A stretch of 64,000 nt of DNA from Strigamia acuminata (GCA_949358305.1 OX442316.1:8804001-8868000), one strand, 5' to 3'. Counted from the stretch's first letter, positions 40,581 to 54,019 are shown. Numbers and translations are program-made. Notes: generated from the letters alone by a model not told the origin.

Positions 40581-41947
40581 CAAGGGCATTCCAAGGGTGT
40601 TCTAAGGGCGTACCAAGGGCGTTTCAAAGGCGTTCCAAGGACATTCCAAAGACATTGCAAAGACATTACGAGGGCGTTACAAGAGCGTTACAAGGGCGTT
40701 ACAAGAGCATTCCAAGGGCACTCCAAGGGTGTTCTAAGGGCATTCCAAGGGCATTCTAAGGGCGTTTTAAGGTCGTTTCAAAGGCGTTACGAGAGCATTC
40801 CAAAAGCGTTCCAAGGGCATTCCAAGGGCATTCAAGGGCGTTTTAAGGGTGTTTCAAGGACGTTTTAAGGGCGTTACAAGGACATTCCAAGGGCGTTTTG
40901 AGGGCATTCCAAGGGCGTTCTAAGGGTGTTTCAAGGGCGTTCCAAGGGCGTTTCAAAGTCATTCCAAGGGCGTTCCAAGGGTATTCCAAGGGCGTTTTAA
41001 GGACGTTTTAAGGGCGTTACAAGGGCATTTCAAGGGCATTCCAATGGCGTTTTAAGGGTGTTTCAAGGACGTTTTAAGGGCGTTTCAAAGTCGTTACAAG
41101 AGCATTCCAAAAGCGTTCCAAGGACGTTCCAAGGGCATTCCAAGGGCATTCAACAGCATTTTAAGGGTGTTTTAAGGACGTTTTAAGGGCGTTACAAGGA
41201 CATTCCAAGGGCGTTACAACGGCATTCTAAGGGCGTTTCAAGGGCGTTCTAAGGGTGTTTCAAGGGCATTTTAAGGTCGTTCCAAGGGCATTCCAAGGAC
41301 GTTTTAAGGGCGTCACAAGGGCATTCCAAGGGTATTCAAGGGCGTTTTAAGGGTGTTTTAAGGACGTTTTAAGGGCGTTTTAAGGACATTCCAAGGGCGT
41401 TCTAAGGGTGTTTCAAGGGCATTCCAAGGGCATTTCAAGGGTGTTTTGAGGGCGTTTCAAGGTTGTTCCAAGGGCATTCCAAGGGCGTTTCAAGGACGTT
41501 TTAAGGGCGTTACAAGGGCATTCCAAGAGCGTTACAAGGGCGTTTAAAGGGTGTTTTAAGGACGTTTTAAGGGCGTTTCAAGGTCGTTTCAAAGGCGTTA
41601 CAAGAGCATTCCAAAAGCGTTCCAGGGGCGTTCCCAGGGCATTCAACGGCGTATTAAGGGTGTTTTAAGGACGTTTTAAGGGCGTTACAAGGACATTCCA
41701 AGGGCGTTACAACAGCATTCCAAGGGCGTTTCAAGGGCGTTTCAAGGGCGTTCTAAGGGTGTTTCAAGGGCATTCCAAGGATGTTTTGAGGGCATTCCAA
41801 GGTTGTTTCAAGAGCATTCCAAGGGCGTTTTGAGGGCGTTCTAAGGACGTTTCAAGGTTGTTCCAAGGGCGTTTCAATGGCATTTTAAGGGCGTTTCAAG
41901 GACATTCCAAGGGCGTTTCAAGGGCATTCCAAGGGCGTTCTAAGGGC
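40578..41947 (+). repeat. 11-bp minisatellite array
   Basis: About 125 tandem units of the form AAGGGCATTCC, AAGGGCGTTTC or AAGGGTGTTTC, with almost no indels. Variation is concentrated in a few positions (C/T, A/G, TT/CC). Because 11 is not a multiple of 3, three units make a 33-base cycle that reads as an 11-residue peptide repeat (GHSKGVLRAFQ) at the left end. That frame (40,527-40,868) is a by-product, not a gene. Confidence 0.95.
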
Positions 41948-42020
41948 TTACACTTACAAAACTGCATATTTGCCAGTTGAAAAGACAAGTTATTCATAGT
42001 CATGCAGGAGGCTGCCGTGT

Positions 42021-42060
42021 TGGTCTTTTTGGTCTTTTTGGTCATTTGGACATTTGGTCA
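42021..42060 (+). repeat. 10-bp TGGTCTTTTT tract, right of the array
   Basis: Two perfect units and two decayed ones (GGTCATTTGGACATTTGGTC), in the same orientation as the left tract. They lie about 75 bp past the end of the 11-bp array. Confidence 0.7.
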
Positions 42061-44177
42061 TAATTAAAATAAAAGCCAATTCCCGAACATTTTTCAGGAT
42101 TATGTGAATGCAATCAGTTGTTTTTCTCCAATTTTTCTGAGCCTGATAAGCTTAGGACAATGTTGTATCGGGATAGAGTATAGGCAGATACGATATCAAA
42201 CATTACATCTATGCAGATACGATATTAAACATCGCATTTATCTAGGTGCGATGTTTAATCGTTCATTGTGTTACTTGGGCTGTTATAAAAGTTTTTTTCT
42301 ATTGTGTTTTATTGGCAAATTTAGTTGGGAAAGGGTGAATTGTGCAATTGTTTTTACATTGGTTCGAATCAGCAAGTTTGAACGTTATGTAATTTTACGA
42401 CTGAGTTTTTAACTTATTAAAGAAAAGGGAACACGTTGTGTACTACTCAACACGATGCCATTTACAGGGGTTGCTTAGAAACTAACCAACCATTATAAGA
42501 GGCTTTTTGCGAATCATGTGATGCGAGACTTTCGGAGACGTTTTATCCTGAAAACTTTAGCACGTTTAAAGTTGAGATATTATTGGACAACTTTTTCATT
42601 TGGATGAAATGGCGCGTGGTAAAGGACCACCAGTTGGTTTGTAGTTTTCAAATATCTGTTGTCTTAAAGTGAAAGAAAATGTTTGGATTCACTCAGATTT
42701 AAATAACTAATTAGCGAACTGAGAGCTTATTGCGAGTACTTCTACTTTATACAACATCAAGCAGAATTTTATTTATTAAGTAGAATTCGAAGGTTTGAAA
42801 GGCAATAAATAATTTAATCAAATTCGAGGTTTGATGTGATAAAAGTTTTATCAATCGTGTAATAATTATTCGAAATCAATATCGAATTTATTATGCATGA
42901 AAACATGGGTGAATTGCAACGGGTTGTAATTGTATTGAAGCCATTCAAGTTTCATTAATTTTTTTATTTTTATTAAAATATTAAATTGTCTTTGATCGGG
43001 TGGAATTAAAATCTTATCTATAGTTACAAGTTATGAATGTAGAATGGGTCGAAACTTCCAACCGAAATATTAAAATGTTCACTTGAGTGTGTTATCGCAG
43101 ATCATCACTCTGTAAGAACAAAATGAACTCGTTTAAAAAATAGAAACAAAGACAATTAATGCGAGAAAATGACTTGTTTGCATAAATTAGATGTTATTTT
43201 GTTATTGACAAAACTTGAATCCGCGCATGTGGCAAAATATTGATGAGAAAAATCTAATTTAATCTCATTATCCGGTCATTTAATTAAAAACAGACACACG
43301 GGAGGGAATGTTACAAGAGCAAGATGAAAGGATCACTAAATTCTATCGATTGAGTGATTAATGAATTTGCATAGAGTACACGATAAAATAAAAGCCGGAA
43401 AAGTAAACAACTAGAGGAATTATAGGCTGAATATTAAGCGTAAACCAAATTTATGGTTGGTGCGGTTGTTGCTTCATTAATTGTCACTGCAGTAATTTGA
43501 TGTTTGTTTATGGCTACGTTTGACTTAATGTATTTTCATGTATCTTCGTGATTATTTTTTTTTAAATTACATTTTAAAAACTTATGTTATGGTATATATA
43601 TTAACTGCTGCAACAAACAAACAAAATTGAGTTTGGAGAGATGCCAGGGGAATGTAATCAGTCATAGAAGCTGAAGGAGGTAAAAAAATGAAAGTACCGG
43701 TGGTTTACTTCTTCTTTTTGTATTATGGCTAGTATTGTGGAGGGAGGAAAAGTAGAGAAAAATATCTATTTTTGTTTTGCTCTTTTGTTCTTTCCTAGAT
43801 TGAAAAAATATATATATTTTCAAATATCAGCAATTGTTTTATAAAGGCTTATTCGTCTTCGTCAAGGGTGCATCCTCTGTTTTTAAGTTATGATATTATT
43901 TTTTAAAAAAATTGAAAAAGTAAGAGGGAAATAAACAAGAAGTTGAATGTAGAATGTCATTAAATTTTCAACATGACAAATCGTTAATTTAACTTTATGA
44001 AATTTCTGACAAATGCTTTCTTGCTTTTTGATATAAACTTTAGTAACTATGTACTGTACATCATTTTTTTAAATGTTCCAAATGGAATACAAAGGTATAT
44101 AGTATGGATGTTTTTGTTCTTCATCATCATATTCTTTTATTTTGCGACTTTTATTAAATAATTAGATTAAATACATT

Positions 44178-44292
44178 AGGCGTGTTCAAAGTTTTGGTTT
44201 TTACGGTTTTTTACAGTTTCTATAAACGGAGTGGCATCAAAAACAGCCAAAAACTATCACCACAAACCACAAAAACCAAAACCAGGACTGGA
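44178..44292 (+). repeat. Dispersed element family, copy D (fragment)
   Basis: Starts AGGCGTGTTCAAAGTTTTGG, continues through TTTCTATAAACGGAGTGG and CATCAAAAACAGCC, and stops at AACCAAAACCAGGACTGG. It is only the terminal 115 bp of the family. Confidence 0.7.
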
Positions 44293-45984
44293 GCAATATA
44301 TTGTAAAATATATTTTTGAACTATATATGGGTTTGTTTGGGAGTTGATGAGAATATTTTTTAACATTCTGTATAATCCCAATGCCAGGAAGAGGTTCGAG
44401 GACAATCGGACATCCCATTGTTGCGTGTGTAGTATATAAAATAGTTGGCGCTTGCTGGAATAGAGAAGGAAAAGGAACAGGTTTTTTTTTGGTTGAAATT
44501 TATTAAACCTCTGAAGCCTAAAGCTTTTTATCCCCATTGGTCTAACATAGGAAACGTGGACCAAAGTTGACATTAATACTTATCGGGCGGTTAACTTTAA
44601 TTTACGAATTGGCAAAACCATTTGAAAGCCATGGTGTATTTTAATTACAATTTGCAATTAGTTGAAGGAAGTTGCTGGATGTTGTGTGCACGTTGGAAAG
44701 AAGATATAGACAATTTTGTCGATATGCTTCTGGTCCTATCTGCATTAAAATCTTGGTTTTAAACTTATTTTTTTGTGCAAATGCTCGTCTAGATTAGATC
44801 GGTGTAAAGGAAATTAAGCTAGATCTATTCTTATTTCCTATTTTGCAACATCTATACATTCTTCGATCGTCAGTAGCTCCATGTTGGAGTTCCAAATCTA
44901 TTTATAAAACTTCATCTCATTTTCGTTCGGAGAAATGTGTGATTTCTTACGTGTTTGAAACGAAACTTTCCAACTGTTTCGATGGCATTTTGTAGAACAA
45001 AAGCAAAAAATTGAAAAATATAAGGAATAGCATTAATGTTTAGGTTAAATTTATTTTCTCCGAGGACATTTTATCTTCGTGGATAAACATTAATGAGAAA
45101 AGAATGAGCGGTGTTGAAAAAAGAAATAAGAAAACAAACGAGAAGTCTGATGAGAATTCTCGTGATTTACCCAGTAGAAGCATTGGAACACTTAATCAAC
45201 TTCTATGCCCCACGAGCACAACGTATCGAGCAAATAAGACGAGAAAGACGGAAAAAGCAAATTACATTGCACGTTTATTCTATTTTTTGGTTCGTTTTAT
45301 CCGTTTCTCTCAAGTATTTGATATACATTAAACCGTATACATTTGGAAATTGATTTGGAAGTAGGTTTTTACCTTTTTTTAAGAGTATGGAGTTTAGTTA
45401 TCGAGGATGGAGGTTGTTTTCCGATTGTTTTTGTGGTCGATCGTAAAGGCACCATAATTTTTTTTGTTGCTCCTCTTTCTTCAAATCAAACTGTGATGAG
45501 ATACACACTGAAATATCCCAAGTCTTGTCAACAACATCTGCTTTTATTACGTCGTTCTTATTTTGGGTAGTCAACAAGTAAGGTCAGTCCAATTTTGCAG
45601 GTTTCAATAAGAAATCGTAAGACTGTGTAAAAATATATGGCAGGTAAGTGCAAGTTGATGCGAAAAAGTCAATTTGTTCTATACGGGCAATTGCATCCTT
45701 AGATTGGGTAATGAAATTGCTTTTTCAGCTTGAATTCAATGAGAAAGTCTAATTTATGACGACTGTAGTACTCTTATTTAATTTTGTTTGCATTCATAAT
45801 TAACCCTAGGATGCTTTTAATATTTTTTTTGTTCTAATAGTTTTACCTCAACTAATTATGGCCTTAGTCTGGGTCTGGCTTTGACATCTTGATCTTTTCA
45901 TTACCCCACGTATCTCATTACTTAGGGCGTTCTTAGGTTGAGTTTTATTTTTAATCTTTAAGGTGAGTCCACTTTACCGTAGGC

Positions 45985-46015
45985 TAGACGCGTTTAGAGT
46001 TTTCTGTTAGGTGGT
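45985..46015 (+). repeat. Trace of the same element family
   Basis: GCTAGACGCGTTTAGAGTTTT resembles the GGCGCGTT end of the dispersed family. It is too short to be sure. Confidence 0.25.
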
Positions 46016-49000
46016 TTTGTGTGTTCGGTATGAACTGACAAGGAAATGGTCGCCTGCAGACTGGTTAATTCTTCTGAAATATTTGTTTTGGTTTTCTTAA
46101 GGCCTCGCCTTAATGTCAAACGGTGAAGTTCCATCAAAAAACAAACGCAGAAACGCTTTTAAAGCGTGATATGTTTTTTTAAAACGGGTTTTTAGATAAA
46201 AATTTAAACTATCTGCTTAGATTTACGAATGCAAAGTTTTCTTGGAGCACCACCAGGAATAATGTAGACATTTCTAATAATTTATTGCTGCCACATGAAT
46301 TTCTAGATTAGTCAGCATTCCAAGGTTCAAAATAACAATTTAATAGGAATTTTTTTTTTACACCGGAATACTTGAATTGGTCCTTAAGAATAGATACAAA
46401 TTGATAAAAATTGTATTGGTGTAGCAATAGCAACGAATCAACTCCCACAATAGCAACAGCACACAACAGCAACGATGATAATGAACTGAGTCTCTTAATT
46501 GTCAGCATACGACCGGATATCTCGTTGCCAGTTGCTTCCTTGCTCAGTGACCTCTTTAAATCCAGAGAGGTGCACTGGTCTGGTCAACTGAAGCTAAAGC
46601 AATGTTGAAAAGTTGAGTGTTTTTGTATTTTTGTTATTGAATTTTAATATTAATGTAACTACAAGTTTGTATCTTTTTTTAAAAAAGAAGTTTTTACTTG
46701 CTAGTTAGAATTACAAATGTCTTGTTGTGCGTTTTATTGATGTTTGCATGGGATAGGTCAAGTTGTGGCAGGAGACAAGGTTGGCTTGATTAGGCTACGT
46801 CGCTTAAAAGATGCCAGCCTTTGGTCCGCTCCCTCATCATCCTTTTGTTTCATTACTAGTTGTTTGTGCTCAACTGTCATGCACATTTTGCGACCCCCAG
46901 CTTAAAAGCACGTATGCCATGTACACATTGATAATATAAAAGTCAAGCTGAATGATAAGTTGTTTACTGAGTTTGCTACAGTGGTTACTGGTAATTTATT
47001 TTCAAAACAAGTTATTTTTAGAGGACTAAACTTGGTTGTTTTTGATATGGTATCAATTGAAAAATTAATTGGCTTTCGAAAGGTTAGTTTTGCGTTTTGT
47101 TGACTCGTTGTGTTATCTTATAAATGAAGTAGATGATGGTATCATTCGACACCTTAATAGTGATCCAGTTTGGGTGCATACATAATAGTAATGTATTGAT
47201 TAGCTTGACTTCGTTAGACTTGACTTTTGCTTTTCTTAATTGATAGGTTGGCGTAATTAAAACCAATTAAAGACTAAACAAGGAGAACAGTGATGTGAAG
47301 GGTGCGTGACAGGAAAGCTAATAATAAAGAAACAGTTAAAAACCACGTGAAGTCCTTCAACTTGTCAGTTGCTAAGATGGATTTCCAATTTTCAATTTAA
47401 AAGCTTCAAACTTAGAATCCAATATCGGCTGGGTTTAATCTAAATTTTCGAGCGATTAAAACTCGCGAGGGAATGAGAGTTTGAACCAAACGAATATAAT
47501 TATCACAAACATCACGTACCATTAGATGCAGTCATTTATAGAGGGCATTTCCACTGGTGGGATCAAGTCAAACAACCCATCATTAATCCTCTGTACTGAC
47601 AAAGAACATTAAGTAACACCATAGGAAGCCATTAAACTGCTCCTGCGGTTACAAATGATGGCATGGTTCGCTTTGAAACACGGTCAATCAAACCCTTCCA
47701 CTCGATTTGTACAAACGAATCGAGCAATGGGGTAAAATTATTAGATTCATTTTGCTGTCGGTGCAAGTTGACGAGTATTGCATGGAATAATCTTAAAAGT
47801 TATGCTCTCGGACCACGGGATTGGGTTGAAATGTAAACACGATACCAATATCGGAGCACCGGGCAATAGCGAATGTGTATTATTTTGCAAATGCGAACCC
47901 ATTCTAGCGAGCTTTCATGAGCGGCTATTATTTTGAGACGAATTCCTGAAGGCTTCCAGGTACTCATGTGGCGAGAGACGCGAAGAGAAGGGAAGGGAAG
48001 GGAGCGTGCTTGGAGGCTTCTGAGATGAAGCCAGCGATTTCGGGGAACCCTTACTATACTCTTCACTTGCAATGAAGATTGATCAATGCATATTTTTCCC
48101 ATGAGAAGGATTCGTCTGGGGAAGAATATATGATGGATGGGATGAGGGGATTGGGATACAGGAACTTCCACACCGCTTGCTTGGCCGTGGGCTATCAAAG
48201 AAATGGGTACGTGTTGTGAAAGAGTATCCGGGCTGGAAGAAAAAAAAATTTTGTTATTATACAGTATTGAAGTTAGTCCTCCTCCGCCCGCAGATCACAA
48301 TGTGTTTACTGAAAACTCTGGAGTCAATAATCAATTCTCAACACATGACACAAAATATGTGCGGTGGAACGGAGAGGGGAAAAAAGGGGAAGAGAACTTA
48401 CGTATTTGCTTATTGTTTAGTCGATCGGTTGGAACAATGTTAACGTCCGGTTTGCTGCGTAGAAATTTGAGGAATTTTTGTGGTATTATTCTGTTTGTAG
48501 TTTTGGAGGAAAGTTATCTTTTTATTACAGTATCGCGTATCGGTGTCTTTTGGGGGGGAAGAAGTAATTGCTTTTTTTGCTATTTAAAATTTGTTGGTAA
48601 AAAAAATTGAACGGAAATTAATTTTCTATTTGATATTCACGATTTGTGATCAAGATATGTAGTCACTTGTTTGCTTTTCAAATTTTGTTGCCAACTTTTT
48701 GTTTGGATATGGTAATGATTTTTATTCTCGTCTTACAAATAATTGAAAGATTTTTTTATTTTTTTTATTTTTAGATTAATAGGTATTGCTTTTTGAAAAT
48801 TAAAATATGACAATGGCAGTCAGCAGAGAGAGAGAGTGGCAAACAAATCTTGCACCTTGTTTGCGTAAAATCGATTAATAATAATAACCAATTGACAATG
48901 TCAAATGCCAAATCCACTCACTGACCAACACATAATTAAATGAAAAGTCGATAGATACTTAATTACGAAGCAGAGAGAAAACAAAGTGCATCTAGCATGT

Positions 49001-50291
49001 ATTTGACAGCTTTAAACTCTATTATCAAAAATGAGAAAATCACTCTGTGCAACTCTTGAGGTAAACTTAGTTAGATTGCCGAATCAATTACATTTAGTAT
49101 GGAATATAAAACTGATTTGATTTCCAGGTAAATGACTGCACTTAATATTGTGCGCCAATTTAAATATGCCCCGTACATAAGAGCAAGCAACATAATCAGC
49201 CTTAGCCTAATTTAATTCTGGAGCAGTACGAGCAAAATGAAATGGCATTAACATCTCATCAACTTTTGCCATCAGCAACAAACTATAATGAATCTCGGAG
49301 GAATGGGCTCGATTTTTCCACCCTCTTCCTTTAATTCGGAGGTAAAACGCCCCCCAATAATGACTTAATATCAATATACCAGTGAGACGGATACTTTGAA
49401 CTAAGAAGCGAAGAAAAAAACTCACGCTTCGGGGGCCGTGCAACCGCCTACACGTGCAATTGAACATCCAATCTTCTTGGGATCCTAAGTGCATTTTTGT
49501 AAGAGAACCTACTTTTAGTAAAGAATTTCAATTTTGCATCAACATAATGCTCCACCTTCTCTCTCTTTCTTTTTTCCCTTTTCTATCTGATGAAATGGCA
49601 ATCCATAGCGCATCCAGCTGATGTAAAATAGACATCTTTTCTCAATGACCACCAAGGGAAAGAGGGTTGGAAAATATGATCGAAGTCAAAAACGCGACAG
49701 GAAACACAAGGCACTCTTCTTTTCATGCCTTTACAAAAAAGGCGACATGGACTCTGTGGAAGGATGCGATTTGCTTTCAAATCTCCATAAAGAATGAGGA
49801 GCGTAAACTTGAAAAATGCAAAGCATGCGAGGTGCAGTTCTGAGCACACATTGTGAATGCAGAATAGACTATTACAAAATGGTGCGACACATTTTTCAAA
49901 GTGCTTTTTATCCTCACTTTTTGCCTATTTGTTATTTTCGATTTTTTTTTCGCGCCGGCTAATTGTGATAATAACAGCAATGTCTTTTCCTCGTGTTTAA
50001 TAATGTGCAACACAGACGGAGTTGAAGAAAAGTGTTGTTGCAAGTTGGTTGAACACTGGAAGGAGCACTGCAGTTGGAATTTGTTTACCTTTGCTACATT
50101 TTATCTTGGGGGAACGTGAATCTGAGATTGTGGCTTCTGATTTCCATCGGAAGCATTCATCTTTGATGAAATATTTCTAAATTCTTTTTTTTTTTGTAAA
50201 AAAAATACCTGAAGCAAAGAGTTCTAAAATGTGATTAATGCTGTTCAACGCACAGAGTAATCTGTAGTGAGGAAGCAAAAACTGACAAACC

Positions 50292-50369
50292 ACGACCTCG
50301 GATCGAGCGAGAGAATTCACTGAATTTAAGCATATCATTAGGCGTTGGAGAAGAAACTAACAAGGAAGG
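50292..50369 (+). pseudogene. Degenerate 5'-end fragment of 28S ribosomal RNA
   Basis: Reads CGACCTCGGATCGAGCGAGA, then CTGAATTTAAGCATATCATT and GAAGAAACTAACAAGGA. These are the strongly conserved first bases of eukaryotic large-subunit rRNA, in the right order and spacing. Several conserved positions are changed: CGG for CAG near the start, the ACCCG before CTGAATTT, and GGCGTTGG for AGCGGAGG. The match fades before the next conserved rRNA block. It is a dispersed pseudogene fragment, or the rRNA-like head of a retroposon. Confidence 0.8.
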
Positions 50370-53300
50370 ATTTAAGCAGTGAAAATGGAAGGGGCCAGTG
50401 CTGGAGCAACAACAAACACTAAAGCACGAAAATATAACTTGATGTTTGTTTAGTTGTATTAAGTTAACAGTACATTAAGAAATTGAAGCACGCGTGGTAA
50501 AAAGTATGCAATAAACTTGCAAAATTAATTATCGCTGGGTCAGAAACCTTAAAGCTAGGTTGCTCTAATTTTCGTAAACAAGAATCGGTGGCGTATTTTT
50601 GCAAGGCCATTTAATGACTCATTTGAAACTGATCTTAAGGACAAATGTTCGAGTCAAAGAGTTCAGTGCACAAAATAGATGCCAATACCTGCTGTGCCTA
50701 CAGGGCAGGTAACCGCATTTGATGTTCACTCAACCGACACACGCAGAATAGAGGAAAGCGAGAGGAATTGTCTCGCATCGATCCAGAAGCTGAGAATAGA
50801 AAAGAAAGTAAGGATGAAGACATGAAGTGATACAGGTGAGTACTTTTTTTCATCCACAAAGCTTCACTATTACATTTCAAAAATCAATTTACCAAAGAAG
50901 GAATATTCCCCACGAGCATACACTTAATTTTAGTTTAAATGCCAAATTTTGTTTGTTTTTTTCACTTTAAATTACAACTGTTGAATGTAATTGGACTGTA
51001 ATGCAATAGGGCGTGGAGCAATAATAAAACAATTGACTGTAATTTAATAAGTGTTTTTTTTTTTGTTGTAATCAATACTGAAATACGAAATCGTAAATAC
51101 TGAAATATTTTTTTTCATGTGAATCTGGATGTAGGAAATTGTTTTAAAAGAGTAAACAAGATTTATGTGGAATAAATTGAAGATTAGTTATTTTTTTTGT
51201 ACAATTTATTACGTTTGAATGTCCGTCATCCGACAGAACCATGTCGTGTGTTTTATCAACGCAGAGTTTGGATAGGAAGCAATAGAAAATGGTGGAGCAA
51301 GCGCCCCCAGTGCCCCCTATGCTGCCAATATGAAATGTCCCTTAGGAAATGTGCAGTGGCTGTCGTAAGTGTAAATTGGCCCTTGGAGCGACGTTCGGCC
51401 TGTGGGGAGATAGGAACAAGAAGAGTGCAATAGTGAATGATGCATCAGTTATTTTTTCAAGGCGCCTGCAATCTAAAAAAATTGTTGTTTTCAATGTATT
51501 CTTTAAATGGTAATGTGCACGCGATACCCTCATGAAAATTACCCCCACGCTTAAAAAAAAAACAATCCACACGAAAGATAAGAAAGCTGGACAGATGATT
51601 GATATGGCCATCAACTTGAATGTAAGAACGTGTTTCCAAACCTACTTGAACTGGAAACCACTGCAGCCAATCATGTTAACCACATGGATGTGTATCATTC
51701 GTGGGTTGCTGCGTAAATGGCCAATCGATAGAATAATACGGTAGACATTTTAAAAGGGGATATTTAATGAGGTTATTGCTTTCTTCAATAAAGCGTGCGT
51801 GATACGGAAAGTTATTATTTATGTAACGACGACAAGGAGTGACAAGACGAATGGGGTCTGTGCATCCAAATTTAAAAGTGATCAGTTTGCACGGCTGATA
51901 TTAGAACAATTTAATCTTTCCTTGTGTATAGTTACTGATGTACAGTTATTGATTTAAAGATGAATTGCTGCTGGTGAAAAGTTGATGTGCGGGAAGGAAA
52001 GCTGCTACTCCGTCTCATTATTCGGAGATTACTTAGAAGCTGGAGGGATTGTGCCTCAGCTGCTCCGATCCATTCATAGACGAGAACTCATTATCTGGTG
52101 AGCATTCCTTGCAGCCAAAGTGCAAGCAAGTTGCAACATCGTGTTAAAAAAAGGCGTGGGGAACGAAGTCGAACAAAGTTTTTACTTAAATTGTTCTGTA
52201 GAGACAGGAGGAGAAGGTTTTAATAGCGAGGTGAATTATTGTCGATGGGAATAAAAGTGACATGCGCCAGAAGTTTTATATTTTATTAATTCAGTTGGTA
52301 ATTGTGTCTGTTCGGTGCAAATCAAATGTTGATACTTGTGCTCTGCAATTGAGTAAATATTTGTTTGATTTTAATTATGACGAATAAATGGAATAAATGT
52401 ATATGCATTGGCGTGTTGCAATAAACATGAGGAAGTGTACTTTTATAATGATAAGATAGTAAAAATTGTAACGAAAACACCGTAACCTTTTAATTTAGTG
52501 TCGTGGCCCGCCAATAAATATTGATGGTACCATTATCAGACATGACAGTCCTTTTATTGGGTGGTGTAATCACACTCCGAAATTGAAATGCCAAGTTCGA
52601 GACGAAAGTAATCTCTCTTCTCACTTTATTGCTCGTGATCGCCCTGAAGCACGATCTACTTTTACCTCAACAGTCAGGTGTACCGTCCACAAAGAATGTT
52701 TGCTTTGTCCAGATTTTAACTTTTGATTTTTATGTACATTTAGTATGTTCTAGAAATATATAAACAACAAATTAAATCCATTATTACATCCATTTTCGTA
52801 ACATTTATCAAAATAAATACGCAAGCAACCTTTTGTTGCTTATCTTGGATGGGTCATAAGGGAAATAAAATGCAACATTTCTTGATTACATTGCCTGATT
52901 GTATAAGTGGGAAAAATGAGACTTAAATTTAAGAATAAAATTTTGAGATAATGTCACGCTCACGCATTAATTTTTTGAGACAATCTTTTATCATGTACTT
53001 CAGGTGCTTTCTCCGGGGAGCGAGTTGAGATGTGGTTGACCACATCAGTGAGTGTCCATTACCGCAATCCAATTTTCTCGTGATGATTGATGACCTTTTA
53101 CCATTGATGTTAGGCTTAAAGTAGTCATAAAAGCTCCTCCAACTGCATCAATCAAAGCGACAGTAAATTGAGTGATGGCACTATTAAAGTTCATCACAAA
53201 GTGATCCTGGTGGTCTGAACTCTAGATAATAATTAGCAAATGAACTTGAAGATACGTTCATCTTTAAGTTTGCCTTGAAATAAACTCGTTATGATTTCCT

Positions 53301-54013
53301 CTAGTTTGGAAATTACTCGGAATTGTACACATGTGACCACAATCGTCTCTGGCAAGATGATCGAAATCAGATGTGGTTACTAAGTTGACAAAGAAAGCGC
53401 ATGATAATGAAATCTTCACAGCTGTCAGATTAAAGGTAATTACAGGTTAACTTTCTCGCAACCCCTTCCATAATTGGCAGCTTTGTGCCAAATAAACTGT
53501 TATATCACAACATTCGACCTTATTTCGGCAACATTAGTATGCGGCTCGGCAATCGGCGAGAGAATAGAAAAATCTTGTTGCCACTACATACAGCAAAGAG
53601 AATGGAGAAAGATTCAATCGATTCCAATCATAGCATTTACTGTACAAAAGATCTGCCAGTTTGACAGCTCACTTCCATCTTGTTATAGTTCTTAGAAATA
53701 TACACAAGAGCCGGATTACACCACTTGGCTTCTTGCATTGTGAGAAAAGAATGTCGATGGCTTTTAACAGTTCAATGGCAATCTCCATGTTTGGAATTTT
53801 ATTAAAATTTTGATAGGTTTTGTCACAAGGCGGACAAAGCAGTGCGCAATTGGATATTTTTCGAAGAGGAACTCATCAAAATGATAATGAACTATGAGGA
53901 TGATGTTACACGGATAGTTTAGTACCAACAGTTTGTCATCGTCATCGTCATCTCGATGAAACTCTCGCGCTGCGGTATCAGTGATACATATTTGTTTACA
54001 AAATGGATAAAAA
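50370..54013. other. Non-coding, intergenic, downstream of the Side gene
   Basis: Mixed composition, with (GTCATC)3 at about 53,936-53,953. No exon or RNA gene recognised. Confidence 0.45.
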
Positions 54014-54019
54014 TTTATT
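54014..54019 (-). terminator. Candidate poly(A) signal of the Side gene
   Basis: First AATAAA on the minus strand after the TAG stop. It implies a 3' UTR of about 330 nt with no other exact signal before it. Confidence 0.55.

Larger units (their letters stand above)
40075..42279. mobile_element. Inverted-repeat element carrying a minisatellite, about 2.2 kb
   Basis: Inner arms 40,139-40,167 (TATACTCTGTCCCGATACAA...) and 42,154-42,182 are inverted copies, matching at 27 of 29 positions. The outer ends CCCAGTAGCATGGATGAT and the inverse of GTTACTTGGGC are looser inverted matches. A block with GATATTAAACATCGCAT also occurs in direct orientation on both sides (40,109 and 42,208). Inside are a 10-bp TGGTCTTTTT tract at each end and a long 11-bp array. 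No transposase frame. Confidence 0.6.
42280..50291. other. Non-coding, intergenic
   Basis: Contains element copy D (44,178) and a GC-richer stretch at 47,800-48,250 with overlapping open frames on both strands and GAAGGGAAGGG. No gene recognised. Confidence 0.45.

Noticed and set aside
40527-40868. 113-codon frame with an 11-residue repeat
   Set aside because: Pure consequence of the 11-bp minisatellite.
40578-41947. CRISPR-like array
   Set aside because: Units are contiguous 11-mers with no unique spacers, in a eukaryotic genome.
47800-48198. 132-codon minus-strand open frame
   Set aside because: GC-richer patch with few stops; no recognisable protein features.
48203-48610. 135-codon plus-strand open frame, the longest in the window after the Side exons
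   Set aside because: Overlaps two other open frames, has no domain or splice context, and its composition follows local GC.
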